DNA of 64,000 bases from JAVVEW01 sp032251045 (GTDB lineage Bacteria > Pseudomonadota > Gammaproteobacteria > Methylococcales > Methylomonadaceae), in NCBI GenBank assembly GCA_032251045.1, contig JAVVEW010000003.1:9246-73245 (forward strand), in the 5' to 3' direction. Within the stretch, counting starts at the first letter, position 1; each line of letters begins with the position of its first letter. The notes below the pieces were generated by a model that had not been told where the DNA came from, did not search any database, and worked only from the letters and a program-made list of their open reading frames with translations. This document shows, in pieces, positions 18,541 to 26,865 of the stretch. The position numbers and the translations under genes are program-made.

Positions 18541-19328
18541 GACTGAGCTCCTAAAATGATGTGCTGTGCTAAAAAATTTTCCAATAAAGATTCGGCATGG
18601 CCGCGTAATGGCTCAACCGAGTCATACTGCAATTCCTGGGCAAGTTGCGTCAAAGCCTGAATGACGGTCAGCTCGGACTGGGTCAAAATGGCCAAAAGCC
18701 TTTGTGTCATGGCATTGAGCGCGACAAAATGCAGCTGCTCATCATGGCCGCGCACCCCTGCCAACAGCGTCGGCTCGGCGGCAGGTTCGCGTATTCCGGC
18801 CAGCCAATCAGGCCAGTCCGGATGAGTGCGACTGAACATTTGCACGGGATAGCGATAGCTTAACAACGCCAGCGTCGGGTTGAGTATGGGACGCTGTTCA
18901 ATCAGCTTGGCGTTATAAGCGTCAGGCGCTGGAATAGACTCCGGTGACGCGGTCTCCAATGCCAGCTCCACCCATTCGTAATGAGCCATGTCAATAACAA
19001 AAGCGGGCAATTCGGGCGCGCCGCCGTCCAGCAAAAAAGCCATGAATTCATCAGGAATTTCCCGATACAGCGGCGTTTCGCACCTGTGCTGGTCGATAAA
19101 TCGACGCACCAAAGCCCGCCAGCCGTCCAGACCCAGAAACTCACGAGTCAAAGGGAAACATCTTTTCAGATTACCGCTGATTTTGTTGATGATCAGGCGC
19201 GCATACACATCGACTCGTTCCGGCAGAAAGTCAGCTTTAGGCTGGTTTTGCTCAGGATTACGCAAATAAGCGGTAAATGCGCTTTGATAGTCATCAAGAC
19301 TGGGCGTTTGCAAGGTAGATTGCGTCAT
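18537..19328 (-). CDS. bufC: DUF2063 partner protein of the RiPP enzyme (BufC/HvfC-like)
   Basis: 263 residues. The N-terminal half matches DUF2063 (LDDYQSAFTAYLRNPEQ, then VYARLIINKISGNLKRCFP), the recognition and stabilising partner of DUF692 MNIO enzymes. It would present the precursor peptide to the enzyme. The start overlaps the enzyme gene stop (ATGA) and its own stop overlaps the DoxX start, so the three are translationally coupled. Confidence 0.92.
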   Translation of the reverse strand: MTQSTLQTPSLDDYQSAFTAYLRNPEQNQPKADFLPERVDVYARLIINKISGNLKRCFPLTREFLGLDGWRALVRRFIDQHRCETPLYREIPDEFMAFLLDGGAPELPAFVIDMAHYEWVELALETASPESIPAPDAYNAKLIEQRPILNPTLALLSYRYPVQMFSRTHPDWPDWLAGIREPAAEPTLLAGVRGHDEQLHFVALNAMTQRLLAILTQSELTVIQALTQLAQELQYDSVEPLRGHAESLLENFLAQHIILGAQS

Positions 19329-20194
19329 CAGGCCGACCTCGCCAAGGGTTGAGATTGATAACGCTGTTGCAGCGTCGCGATACGTTCGATTTCAGGCACC
19401 ACCTCAGCCAGGGGTGGTATATTGAAATCACGTTCCAATAACGTCGGCATCACGCCAAATTGCTGATAAGCCTGTGCCAACAACGCCCAGACCGGGTCAA
19501 TGACATCCTGGCCATGCGTGTCGATAATCAAATCCGGGCCGTCCTCATCGTGGCCTGCGATATGGCAATAGACAATGCGTTCGCCAGGCAGTTTTTGCAA
19601 AAATTCGCTGGCGTCGTAATGATGATTGACGCTGTTGACATAAATGTTATTGACATCCAGATGTAAATCACAGTCGCCTTCTTCCAGAACCGCACCGATA
19701 AAACTGGCCTCATCCATATCGGCGAAGGGCGCGGCTGCATAAAAGGACGCATTTTCCAGCGCGATACGCCGCTCCAGAATTTCCTGGGTACGACGAATCC
19801 TTTCGCCAGTGTGACGCACTGCCTCTTCGGTAAAAGGCAGCGGAAATAAATCGTATAAATGACCGTTGCGGGTACAGTAACTTAAGTGTTCGGTATAAAG
19901 CGGGATATCGTATTCATCGAGAAAGGCTTTAATTTTCAAAATAAACGCTTCGTCTAAAGGATCGATCGCGCCTATCGATAGCGACAGTCCGTGCGCCACG
20001 ATGGGATAGCGCTCTGCGAACCAGCGAAAATCGCGCATTTTCTTGCCGCCCAGATCCAGATAGTTTTCCGGAGAGACCTCAAAAAAACCGACACATTCAG
20101 GCACGCCGTCGGTCATTAACTCGGCGATATGCTCGCGCCTGAGGCCTAAACCTGTGTCGGGCAAAAGGGATGGAGAAGATCGTTTTACAACCAT
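19328..20194 (-). CDS. bufB: DUF692 multinuclear iron enzyme that modifies the Cys-rich precursor (BufB/HvfB-like)
   Basis: 288 residues, the usual size of MNIO (DUF692) TIM-barrel enzymes. Likely metal ligands are seen in conserved segments HGLSLSIG, TEHLSY, LENASF, HLDVNNIYVNSVNH, HIAGHDE, DTHG and LLERDFN. Members coupled to EGKC-type precursors oxidise cysteines to sulfur-bearing heterocycles that bind copper. It lies 101 bases after the precursor gene, across a terminator-like hairpin, which should keep its level below that of the precursor. No strong ribosome site is seen. Confidence 0.94.
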   Translation of the reverse strand: MVVKRSSPSLLPDTGLGLRREHIAELMTDGVPECVGFFEVSPENYLDLGGKKMRDFRWFAERYPIVAHGLSLSIGAIDPLDEAFILKIKAFLDEYDIPLYTEHLSYCTRNGHLYDLFPLPFTEEAVRHTGERIRRTQEILERRIALENASFYAAAPFADMDEASFIGAVLEEGDCDLHLDVNNIYVNSVNHHYDASEFLQKLPGERIVYCHIAGHDEDGPDLIIDTHGQDVIDPVWALLAQAYQQFGVMPTLLERDFNIPPLAEVVPEIERIATLQQRYQSQPLARSA

Positions 20195-20215
20195 GGCCTG
20201 TCAGAGATTTGGCGT

Positions 20216-20248
20216 ATAAAAAATCGGGAAGGCACATACCTTCCCGAT
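20216..20248 (-). terminator. Strong hairpin between the RiPP precursor and its enzymes (attenuator)
   Basis: Read leftward: ATCGGGAAGG, six-base loop, CCTTCCCGAT, then TTTTTT. Ten base pairs with a T-run make an intrinsic terminator. Because bufB has no evident promoter of its own behind it, partial read-through would give abundant precursor and little enzyme. A smaller hairpin (AGCCGT/ACGGCT) lies at 20255-20268. Confidence 0.8.
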
Positions 20249-20295
20249 CATTTCAGCCGTTTACGGCTATTATCGTGCGTAAAGCAAATGCAACA

Positions 20296-20613
20296 TTACA
20301 TGGCGCCGCTGCATTTGCCTTCGCCACACTTGCCTTCGCCACATTTGCCGGCGCTGCACTTGCCTTCTGCAGCGGCTTTGCCTTCGCCGCATTTACCGGC
20401 GCTGCACTTGCCTTCTGCAGCGGCTTTGCCTTCGCCACATTTACCGGCGCTGCATTTGCCTTCCATGCCTTTTTCGGCTTGTGCCAATTGTGTGGAACCG
20501 GCGACTGTTTTCAATTCGAAAGGATTTTCAGATGCTTGTGCCGCTGAAACTGCCATCAAAGAAGAAACTGCGACAGCGCCACTGATAGCGGTCATCAATT
20601 TAGTTTTTTTCAT
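20296..20613 (-). CDS. bufA: Cys-rich bufferin/HvfA-type copper-binding RiPP precursor
   Basis: 105 residues, ATG with AGGAG eight bases upstream. A signal peptide (about 1-27, ending AAQA) sends it to the periplasm. The C-terminal half is low-complexity with eight cysteines, five in EGKC and three in AGKC motifs, the signature of HvfA/bufferin precursors whose cysteines are converted by a DUF692 enzyme to copper-binding groups. It heads an operon with that enzyme, its DUF2063 partner and DoxX. Proposed role: periplasmic copper buffering, established for relatives and inferred here. Confidence 0.92.
   Translation of the reverse strand: MKKTKLMTAISGAVAVSSLMAVSAAQASENPFELKTVAGSTQLAQAEKGMEGKCSAGKCGEGKAAAEGKCSAGKCGEGKAAAEGKCSAGKCGEGKCGEGKCSGAM
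20350..20466. repeat. 48-base tandem repeats inside the RiPP precursor gene
   Basis: GGCGCTGCACTTGCC recurs at 20350, 20398 and (as GGCGCTGCATTTGCC) 20446, exactly 48 bases apart, giving two complete near-identical units and a partial third. Each unit encodes 16 residues with two Cys (EGKCSAGKCGEGKAAA). Unequal crossing-over could change the number of copper sites. Confidence 0.85.
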
Positions 20614-20981
20614 GTTAGAGACTCCTAAAGTATTGTTTTGTAAGAAAACCGCATGTGCGGCAGGTAAAGAAGTTAACCGCAGTGATCGCTGCTAACATGA
20701 GTTAGTTCGTGATCTGGGTCAACTCCTTACAATCAGATTAACAGGAAATACTAAATTCAACCTGAATCATCTTACTCTGGCCAGTGCCGGTCAGGATGCT
20801 GGCGGCACAGCCGGCGGTGTGGCTTTATCAACAATACGCACTGGAGTGCCTGTCAAAAGACGCCGTAGATACATCCATGTGCATCCTAAGCTAGCAAGGC
20901 CTTTGCTGAACCCCCCAGAGCCTTTAAGCCCATGCGAAGCGTGAAAGGTCTAACAGATGACGGAAACTCTTGACGGCTGAG
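20614..20981 (-). promoter_or_regulatory. 368-base region upstream of the RiPP operon
   Basis: No gene. It must hold the operon promoter. Read leftward, TTGACC near 20719-20724 could be a -35, but no convincing -10 lies at the right distance. Small dyads are CTAAC-ATGA-GTTAG (20692-20705) and CCGCA-TG-TGCGG (20649-20660). I looked for the GTAACC...CGAA pattern of the Caulobacter SigF promoters and did not find it. Confidence 0.3.
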
Positions 20982-23900
20982 TCAAAACTTCAGGTTAAAG
21001 CCTATGGTAAAGTCGCGGCCGCGCTGAAACTTACGGGTGACAAAACTGCCCTGCTCCACCTTGAATGTCGAGTTCAGCAAATTACGCGTCATGAATTTCA
21101 TTGACAACCAGTCATTAACATCTTGATTGATAACAAAATCAAGTTGATGGAATGGTTGCTCGAACAAATCCGGGGCGCCTAACAAACCGACCGCGACGAT
21201 ACGCTTGCTGGCCACGTTATAGAGCAATGTAGCTTGTGTGCCGGTATCTGTATTATCGTAGCTCAGATTGGCATTGATAATGTGCTTGGAATGGCCTTGC
21301 AGGGAGCGGCTGACACTGGTTTGGGCCTGAAGGTTCTCCTCAGTCAAGGTGACATTGGATTTAGACCAGGTGTAATTGCCACCTAAGCTGAATTTATCCA
21401 GCCAGGGATGAATGATATTAAGGTGTTTCAAAAACTCGAACTCAAACCCCCATAAAGTTGCCGCCTCATTATTCTGGAACGTTTGCAAGGATTGGCCGGG
21501 TAAGTTAACCAATTCAATCGGCTGCTTCAGGTCTTTATAAAAGAAACCTGCGGAAAGATTCTCATCGGGCGAAGGATAAAATTCCCAGCGGGCATCGACG
21601 CTGGTTACATCGGTTTGTTCCAGGTCAGGATTACCGATGGTTTCTTTGTTGGTATTAGGGTCAGTAAAAGGCGCTGGCGATAACTCGCGAAAATCGGGGC
21701 GGGAAATGGTTTTGCTGAAACCGGCGCGGATTTGCTGGTTATCTGTAAGCGTCAATGTGGCGGCGACGGATGGCAGTTTATCGAGCTTGTTGATAGTGGT
21801 TTCGACGGCTTGGGCCTGGTTAGCCACTGATTGGAAGGTGCGCACCAACTGTCGATTATTTTCCCAGCGCACGCCACCGGTGATTCTAAGCCGTTCGAAC
21901 AAGTTCAGATCCAGCTTGCCGTAATAAGATAACAAATCCTGGCTGGCGAAATAACTGTCGGTTGCCCGGGTGGCGTCACGAATCAAAAAGCCATCCGCGC
22001 CGATGTTGTCAGGGGTCAAAACATCTTCCAGGGTAGGCTGAGCCAGCGTTTCCTGCTGTCTGCCCAACGGGCCTTCCGGAGAAAAAATGAACCGTTGAAT
22101 GGCCGAGTTACGCTCCTTGCGTTGATTGATCATGCCGCCGATAAATTTGCTTTGCAGATTCTGATGCCAATCGATCGGCAGTTCGGTATCCACCCGCCAG
22201 CTGATGTCTTTATCGACCAACTCGCTGAACGAAGTCTGGTTGCTATCGGCCCGGCGCGAGAAAAAGAACGTGCCATCGGTATCTTGATCAAACCGAAAAT
22301 CACGGGTTTTTGGCTCCAGGCGCCTGGCTGTGGCGTCAGTGAACAGCCAGTCAATTTTGAAATCATTGGCAAATTCCAGAGTATGCTCACCACCCAATTG
22401 GTGCATGAATAACTCGTTGGTAAAATACCAAAGCTTGGTACGCTGTAGCGCGGTAATTTCCTGGTCGATGTTACCTTCACTGAAACGGGCTTCATCACGA
22501 CTCTGACGAAGATAAATAGCCCGGGCAAACAGTTTCTGGCTATCCTGATATTCCAGCTCGGTCGCACCGTAGCCGGTCAGATTGACCTCGCGCCAGGAAC
22601 GCTGTACATCAAAATCCTGAGTCACGCGTAATTGGCCGCTGGCATCGCCAGGGGTTCCGGAAAAGGCTACTTCCCGATTGATTTCATTCTGATTCCTGAA
22701 TGTCTGATTCCAACCGCCCGATGCGGTGTAGCCGAAACGAAAATCACCTAAATCAAATACATCACCGATGGCGGTTTGCATATTGGCATCAGGTCCAGGC
22801 TTGCGGGTATCGATGTTCCAGACATCCGATAAATCTTCGCTCAAGCCTTCCAGCTGTTCAGCGCTCAAACCATCAGGATTAAACCGGGTACGAACCGTAA
22901 TCGGGCCAGCGGCGCTGGCCTGTTTGATGCTCTCCGGTAACGCCCGCGTACCATCATCAAAACTCAAAAAATCACGATCGCCGCCTTTGTAGGTTAAAGA
23001 ATCCTGTAACGTGCTTTGCGTATTACCACTGGTGGATGAACTGAAATGAAAGAAAAACTCATCGGGAATGCCACGGGTGCGCAGCTCGACGACACCGCCG
23101 GCAAATTCGCCAGGGCGGTCGGTTGAATAGCCTTTTTGCACCAGCACGCTGTCCAGGATATTGGTCGGAAAAAGATCCATCGGTACCACGCGCCGGGTTG
23201 GATCGGGGCTGGGAATGGCCGCGCCATTGATCAGCGTGGAAGAGAAGCGCTCGCCCAGGCCGCGAATAAAAATGAATTTACCACCAATCAAAGTCAAACC
23301 GGCAACCCGCTTTAGTGCGCTGGCGGTGTCAGAGTCCCCGGCCCGGCTGAATTGTTCGGCGCTGAGTACCGACGCTACTTGTGCGGCATCTTTTTGTTCA
23401 TCGATGGCAGAAATCAACGAGCCTGCCAGATGCGGTTCCAACACAACATATTCCGGCAATTCCAGGCCAGTCGGCGTCAAACTGAATTGAATGTCGGTCT
23501 TGGCCTCCACACTAATATCAATATCATCAAGGGTTTGAGTATTAAACGATGGATGAATGACCGAGATAGCATAACGCCCAACAGGAATTTCGGCAGTAAC
23601 CCGACCGTTTGAATCGGATTTTAGCGTCTTACTCAAACCACTCAGGAAAATATCGGCGTTAGCAATGGGCTTATTTTCATCGGATAGAATCAAAAAACTG
23701 GCCATACCGATTTGTCCGTCCTGTTCCTTATTCACCACATCCTGGCTATCGACCAGCGTGGTTTCAATATGCGAGCTTTCCAGACTTAATTCCGGTGTTT
23801 GATTCGCCTCGAAACTCAAGATCAGCTGCGCGCTCTCATGCGGATGCAAAGTCAATGCAAATTGATGCTGAAACCTTCCCACCTTGACATCAAACCGGTA

Positions 23901-24173
23901 ATCACCCGGCGGCAATTGACCGGCCACCACACCATCGGTATTGGTCAACAGCGTCTCCTTACCGGGCGCCAGCCAAAGCAGCTTATCCTCGTTCAATGCA
24001 GCCGAAGGTGTCACTTCGGTAATATGTTTAACAGTACTGCTGATCAGTACCTGGGCGCGCTGCGCAGGTTTCCCTTGGGCAAACACATAAAGCGACAGTA
24101 ATGCGGAATGGGTTCGAGCATAACCGCTGACAGGCCAGCAAATCAGTAATAAGCAAAGCAATCGGACAACCAT
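20982..24173 (-). CDS. TonB-dependent outer-membrane receptor, Pho-box controlled
   Basis: 1063 residues from the ATG at 24173 (signal peptide LLCLLLICWPVSGYA). Two carboxypeptidase-regulatory-like or Ig-like domains (about 35-115 and 150-235) come before a TonB plug (about 255-400: DTASALKRVAGLTLIGGKF, then GLGERFSSTLING) and a 22-strand barrel ending in the usual aromatic residue (FNLKF). It takes a ligand across the outer membrane using TonB. It lies downstream of the exported beta-helix gene and a Pho box divergent from the phn operon, so a phosphonate or phosphate ester is a reasonable ligand, by inference only. Confidence 0.9.
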   Translation of the reverse strand: MVVRLLCLLLICWPVSGYARTHSALLSLYVFAQGKPAQRAQVLISSTVKHITEVTPSAALNEDKLLWLAPGKETLLTNTDGVVAGQLPPGDYRFDVKVGRFQHQFALTLHPHESAQLILSFEANQTPELSLESSHIETTLVDSQDVVNKEQDGQIGMASFLILSDENKPIANADIFLSGLSKTLKSDSNGRVTAEIPVGRYAISVIHPSFNTQTLDDIDISVEAKTDIQFSLTPTGLELPEYVVLEPHLAGSLISAIDEQKDAAQVASVLSAEQFSRAGDSDTASALKRVAGLTLIGGKFIFIRGLGERFSSTLINGAAIPSPDPTRRVVPMDLFPTNILDSVLVQKGYSTDRPGEFAGGVVELRTRGIPDEFFFHFSSSTSGNTQSTLQDSLTYKGGDRDFLSFDDGTRALPESIKQASAAGPITVRTRFNPDGLSAEQLEGLSEDLSDVWNIDTRKPGPDANMQTAIGDVFDLGDFRFGYTASGGWNQTFRNQNEINREVAFSGTPGDASGQLRVTQDFDVQRSWREVNLTGYGATELEYQDSQKLFARAIYLRQSRDEARFSEGNIDQEITALQRTKLWYFTNELFMHQLGGEHTLEFANDFKIDWLFTDATARRLEPKTRDFRFDQDTDGTFFFSRRADSNQTSFSELVDKDISWRVDTELPIDWHQNLQSKFIGGMINQRKERNSAIQRFIFSPEGPLGRQQETLAQPTLEDVLTPDNIGADGFLIRDATRATDSYFASQDLLSYYGKLDLNLFERLRITGGVRWENNRQLVRTFQSVANQAQAVETTINKLDKLPSVAATLTLTDNQQIRAGFSKTISRPDFRELSPAPFTDPNTNKETIGNPDLEQTDVTSVDARWEFYPSPDENLSAGFFYKDLKQPIELVNLPGQSLQTFQNNEAATLWGFEFEFLKHLNIIHPWLDKFSLGGNYTWSKSNVTLTEENLQAQTSVSRSLQGHSKHIINANLSYDNTDTGTQATLLYNVASKRIVAVGLLGAPDLFEQPFHQLDFVINQDVNDWLSMKFMTRNLLNSTFKVEQGSFVTRKFQRGRDFTIGFNLKF

Positions 24174-24196
24174 GCCAAAGCACCCGTTTGATATGG

Positions 24197-24231
24197 ACAA
24201 AAAAAAGGAGAGCGATACACGACCGCTCTCC
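24197..24231 (-). terminator. Hairpin with T-run between the beta-helix gene and the TonB receptor gene
   Basis: Read leftward: GGAGAGCG, nine-base loop, CGCTCTCC, then eight T. It lies 26 bases after the stop of the beta-helix gene and ends 24 bases before the receptor start. As an incomplete terminator it would keep receptor output below that of the exported protein. Confidence 0.75.
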
Positions 24232-24257
24232 ACAACAGGAGAGATTAAAAACGATGC

Positions 24258-25880
24258 TTAACGATCAATCGGAAAAGACCATTCCGCAGTCCAGTCGTCG
24301 TTTTCGTCGCGGAATGCACCGGCATAGTCAACTGCTTCGAAGAACTGTACCGGTGGAATGGATGTTTCCTGAGCGCGGGTGATGCCGACATTCAGCAACG
24401 GTGAGCTTGCGGCAGGCAAGAAGCCATTCAGCTGAGGATTCGCACTCTGGTTACCTTGCTGGGAGAAGAACCAATCGGCAACGGTAAAGGTCGGGTCGTC
24501 GCCTTCGCGGAAGTTGGTCGGGCAATCCACGAACGAATTATTCATGGTCAGCAAGCCGGACAGGTTGCCGATGGCGCCAGCATTCTGGAAGGTTGATGCA
24601 TCATCGATGGTGATACAGAACGGGAAGTCGGTGAACACTGAGTTCCAGATCCGGCCACCGGTGCCAACTCGCAGCAGCACACCGGAACGGTCGCGTGCGC
24701 TGGGCGAACCCAGAACGGTCATATTGGAAATGGTTGGCGTAGAGCGTGGCAGTGCTTCGGTCACCGCCTGATTATCACCTTCGATACCATTATCACCAAA
24801 AGTATCGGCCTGTTTAACCAGCATGAACTGGGCGTTACCTTGCCAGCCAAACTGCCAATCCAGGCTGTCGTCGTCGATGTTGGTGGCGATGACATGTTTG
24901 ATATTGACCGTGCCGCCGAACATCTCGAAACCATCGTCCGCGCCGTCATGACAGTGGACGAACTCAACCAGCGTACCGGCACCGACGCCATTGAAAGTCA
25001 GACAGTTCAGTTCCTGATCCGGCAATACCGCAAAGCCGGTATTCAGAACTTGCATAAAACGGATCACGCCACTGTCATCCATGGGGTCGTTGCCGCCGAA
25101 AAATTCGTTGGCGTCGATCACGTTCGGCAGCTCGCAAACCGCCACGCCCTCGTTACAGCCGTTAACCGGCGCGTTACCATGCAATTCCAGACCACCCCAT
25201 TCACCTGGGCCTTGGCCGTTGGCACCTTGCATCACAATAGGGCTGTCCGGCGTACCTTCGGCGATGATTTTCGAGCCACGGCGTACCAGCAGATAATCGG
25301 TACCTTGCTGGCCAATCACCGTGACACCTGGATTGATGCGGATGGTTGATTGTTCGGTGTTGTCACCGCCGACAAAAACCGAACCACTCAGAATCCATTC
25401 GGTATTTTTGGTCAGAGTCATGTCGCCGCGCAATTCACCGCTCAACACACAAGTGCCATCAATCGGGCCTTGCGCGGCAAACGAAGGACAGCCTTCGAAG
25501 TTATTATTGGACAAATCTTCCAGTTGCAAGCGCATCGGATTCGTGCCGGGAATCAAGCGAAGGCGCGCATACCATTCTGCACCTAAGGCCTCAACAGCGT
25601 TGACATGGACCACGCCATTATCTAAGAACATGACATTGCGCTGCTGGCCCTGGCCGGAAGCGATGGGCGTGGCGGAAACCAGTTCCAGTTGATTGCCTTC
25701 AACCAGGCGCAAGGTTGCAGAAAAGAATTGGCTGGAAGTGCCTTCACGCAATTCGACAATCGGCATTTCGACCAAACCGGACGCAGCATCGAATGTTGCC
25801 GAGGCCGCATAGGCCGTTTGAGACAGCAGCGCACTCACGCATAATGAGCCAACCGCCGTGTATTTGAATAATGTGGACAT
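24258..25880 (-). CDS. Exported beta-helix-like protein paired with the TonB receptor
   Basis: 540 residues. ATG with GAGAGG nine bases upstream; signal peptide ends at TAYAA. The mature protein opens with a beta-sandwich-like part (about 30-170) and continues with repeated strands (about 175-480: RINPGVTVIGQQ, RRGSKIIAEGTPDSPIVMQG, GTLVEFVHCHDGADDGFEMF) as in right-handed parallel beta-helix proteins. Similar proteins often lie next to TonB receptors and are sometimes misnamed transporters. Likely surface or periplasmic; could bind or hydrolyse the receptor ligand. The Asp-rich strands may bind calcium. First gene of the Pho-box transcript. Confidence 0.8.
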   Translation of the reverse strand: MSTLFKYTAVGSLCVSALLSQTAYAASATFDAASGLVEMPIVELREGTSSQFFSATLRLVEGNQLELVSATPIASGQGQQRNVMFLDNGVVHVNAVEALGAEWYARLRLIPGTNPMRLQLEDLSNNNFEGCPSFAAQGPIDGTCVLSGELRGDMTLTKNTEWILSGSVFVGGDNTEQSTIRINPGVTVIGQQGTDYLLVRRGSKIIAEGTPDSPIVMQGANGQGPGEWGGLELHGNAPVNGCNEGVAVCELPNVIDANEFFGGNDPMDDSGVIRFMQVLNTGFAVLPDQELNCLTFNGVGAGTLVEFVHCHDGADDGFEMFGGTVNIKHVIATNIDDDSLDWQFGWQGNAQFMLVKQADTFGDNGIEGDNQAVTEALPRSTPTISNMTVLGSPSARDRSGVLLRVGTGGRIWNSVFTDFPFCITIDDASTFQNAGAIGNLSGLLTMNNSFVDCPTNFREGDDPTFTVADWFFSQQGNQSANPQLNGFLPAASSPLLNVGITRAQETSIPPVQFFEAVDYAGAFRDENDDWTAEWSFPIDR

Positions 25881-25944
25881 AATATAAAGCCTCTCGTTAT
25901 TAAGAATAACTTATCTATACAACTAGACTTGATAAGTTGAGCAG

Positions 25945-25989
25945 ATATTAAGCGTAAAATATGACACGGTAATGACAGTTTAATGACAT
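25945..25989 (-). promoter_or_regulatory. Triple Pho box and -10 for the beta-helix/TonB receptor operon
   Basis: ATGACAC (25961), ATGACAG (25972) and ATGACAT (25983) are three copies of the complement of the PhoB half-site CTGTCAT, each exactly 11 bases apart. Reading leftward, ten bases after the last half-site comes TAATAT (25945-25950), a good -10. This is the standard layout of a PhoB-activated promoter without a -35. Confidence 0.88.
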
Positions 25990-26078
25990 TTGAAATGCCC
26001 AAAACCTTATATAAAACACTGTTTTTTTAACAGAAAATAAATTTATGATAATTTTTGATAATCAATAATAATTTTTGT

Positions 26079-26112
26079 GCGTCATCGGATTGTCATAAAG
26101 TTTCGCTAGACT
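26079..26112 (+). promoter_or_regulatory. Pho box and -10 for the phn operon
   Basis: GCGTCAT (26079) and TTGTCAT (26090) are PhoB half-sites 11 bases apart; ten bases after the second comes TAGACT (26107-26112), a four-of-six -10. The arrangement mirrors that of the divergent promoter 90 bases away. The AT-rich stretch between the two (25990-26078) contains GATAAT-like words that are not convincing Fur sites. Confidence 0.82.
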
Positions 26113-26137
26113 ACTCATATAGACATATAGGTTGATT

Positions 26138-26854
26138 ATGTTAAGCCGAAAACAAGATACACCGATTTATCGCCAGATCGCCGAAACATTGAAAACAGAA
26201 ATTCTCAACCACTTTCATGCCGGCGACTGCCTGCCCAGCGAACAGGAAATGGCCAATCGTTTTGCCGTAAACCGCCACACCTTAAGACGCGGTATCGATG
26301 AGCTGATTGCGCAAGGCGTGGTTGAGCGGGTACATGGCAAAGGCGTATTTGTGCTCGATGCGCCGGTTGATTATTCAATCGCAAAACACAGTCGCTTCAC
26401 CGAAAACCTGGAAGCACTGGGCAAATCAAGCGTCAGCCAAGTGTTGCGTAAGGTTGAAATCGTCGCCCAAGGCAATATTGCTTATCAGTTAAAGCTGAAT
26501 GATGGTGAACCCGTGCTGTGGATTCTGACCCGGCGTGATGTTGAGAACCGGCCCCTTTGCCTGATCTCGCATTACTTACCCCTGTCACGCTTGGGTGCTG
26601 AGGTGCGCGAATATCAGTCCGGCTCGTTACATACCTTTTTGAAAGGGCTGGGCTTCCGGCCGGTGCGGCAAAGCAGCACAATCAGCGCCACATTGCCACT
26701 GGATGATGACGGCTTGCAGCTATCCATGCCCAGAAACCAGCCGGTACTGAGAGTCAAAACCGTTAACATCGATGCGGTAAGCCAGCTACCGATCGAATAT
26801 TCACTGGCCCGGTTCCGCTCTGATCGCGCGCAAATCTCGATCGATATTCTTTGA
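26138..26854 (+). CDS. phnF: GntR/UTRA-family regulator of phosphonate genes
   Basis: 238 residues from the ATG at 26138 (TAGG seven bases upstream); a TTG six bases earlier is too near that site. Winged-helix DNA-binding domain (about 1-70: PIYRQIAETLKTEI, LPSEQEMANRFAVNRHTLRR) followed by a UTRA ligand domain (about 85-235). PhnF represses phn genes in other bacteria. As first gene of the operon it probably regulates its own transcript alongside PhoB. Confidence 0.93.
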   Translation: MLSRKQDTPIYRQIAETLKTEILNHFHAGDCLPSEQEMANRFAVNRHTLRRGIDELIAQGVVERVHGKGVFVLDAPVDYSIAKHSRFTENLEALGKSSVSQVLRKVEIVAQGNIAYQLKLNDGEPVLWILTRRDVENRPLCLISHYLPLSRLGAEVREYQSGSLHTFLKGLGFRPVRQSSTISATLPLDDDGLQLSMPRNQPVLRVKTVNIDAVSQLPIEYSLARFRSDRAQISIDIL

Positions 26855-26865
26855 GGAAAAAAGTT

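Noticed and set aside
20350..20466. Regular 48-base repeats considered as a CRISPR-like array
   Set aside because: No spacers; units are contiguous, in frame and encode the Cys repeats of the RiPP precursor.
20614..20760. Search for a SigF-type (GTAACC/CGAA) promoter before bufA
   Set aside because: No pair of elements with suitable spacing was found; regulation of this copy remains open.
26046..26068. GATAAT-rich stretch considered as a Fur box
   Set aside because: Only one half fits the 7-1-7 consensus; the stretch is simply AT-rich spacer between two Pho promoters.
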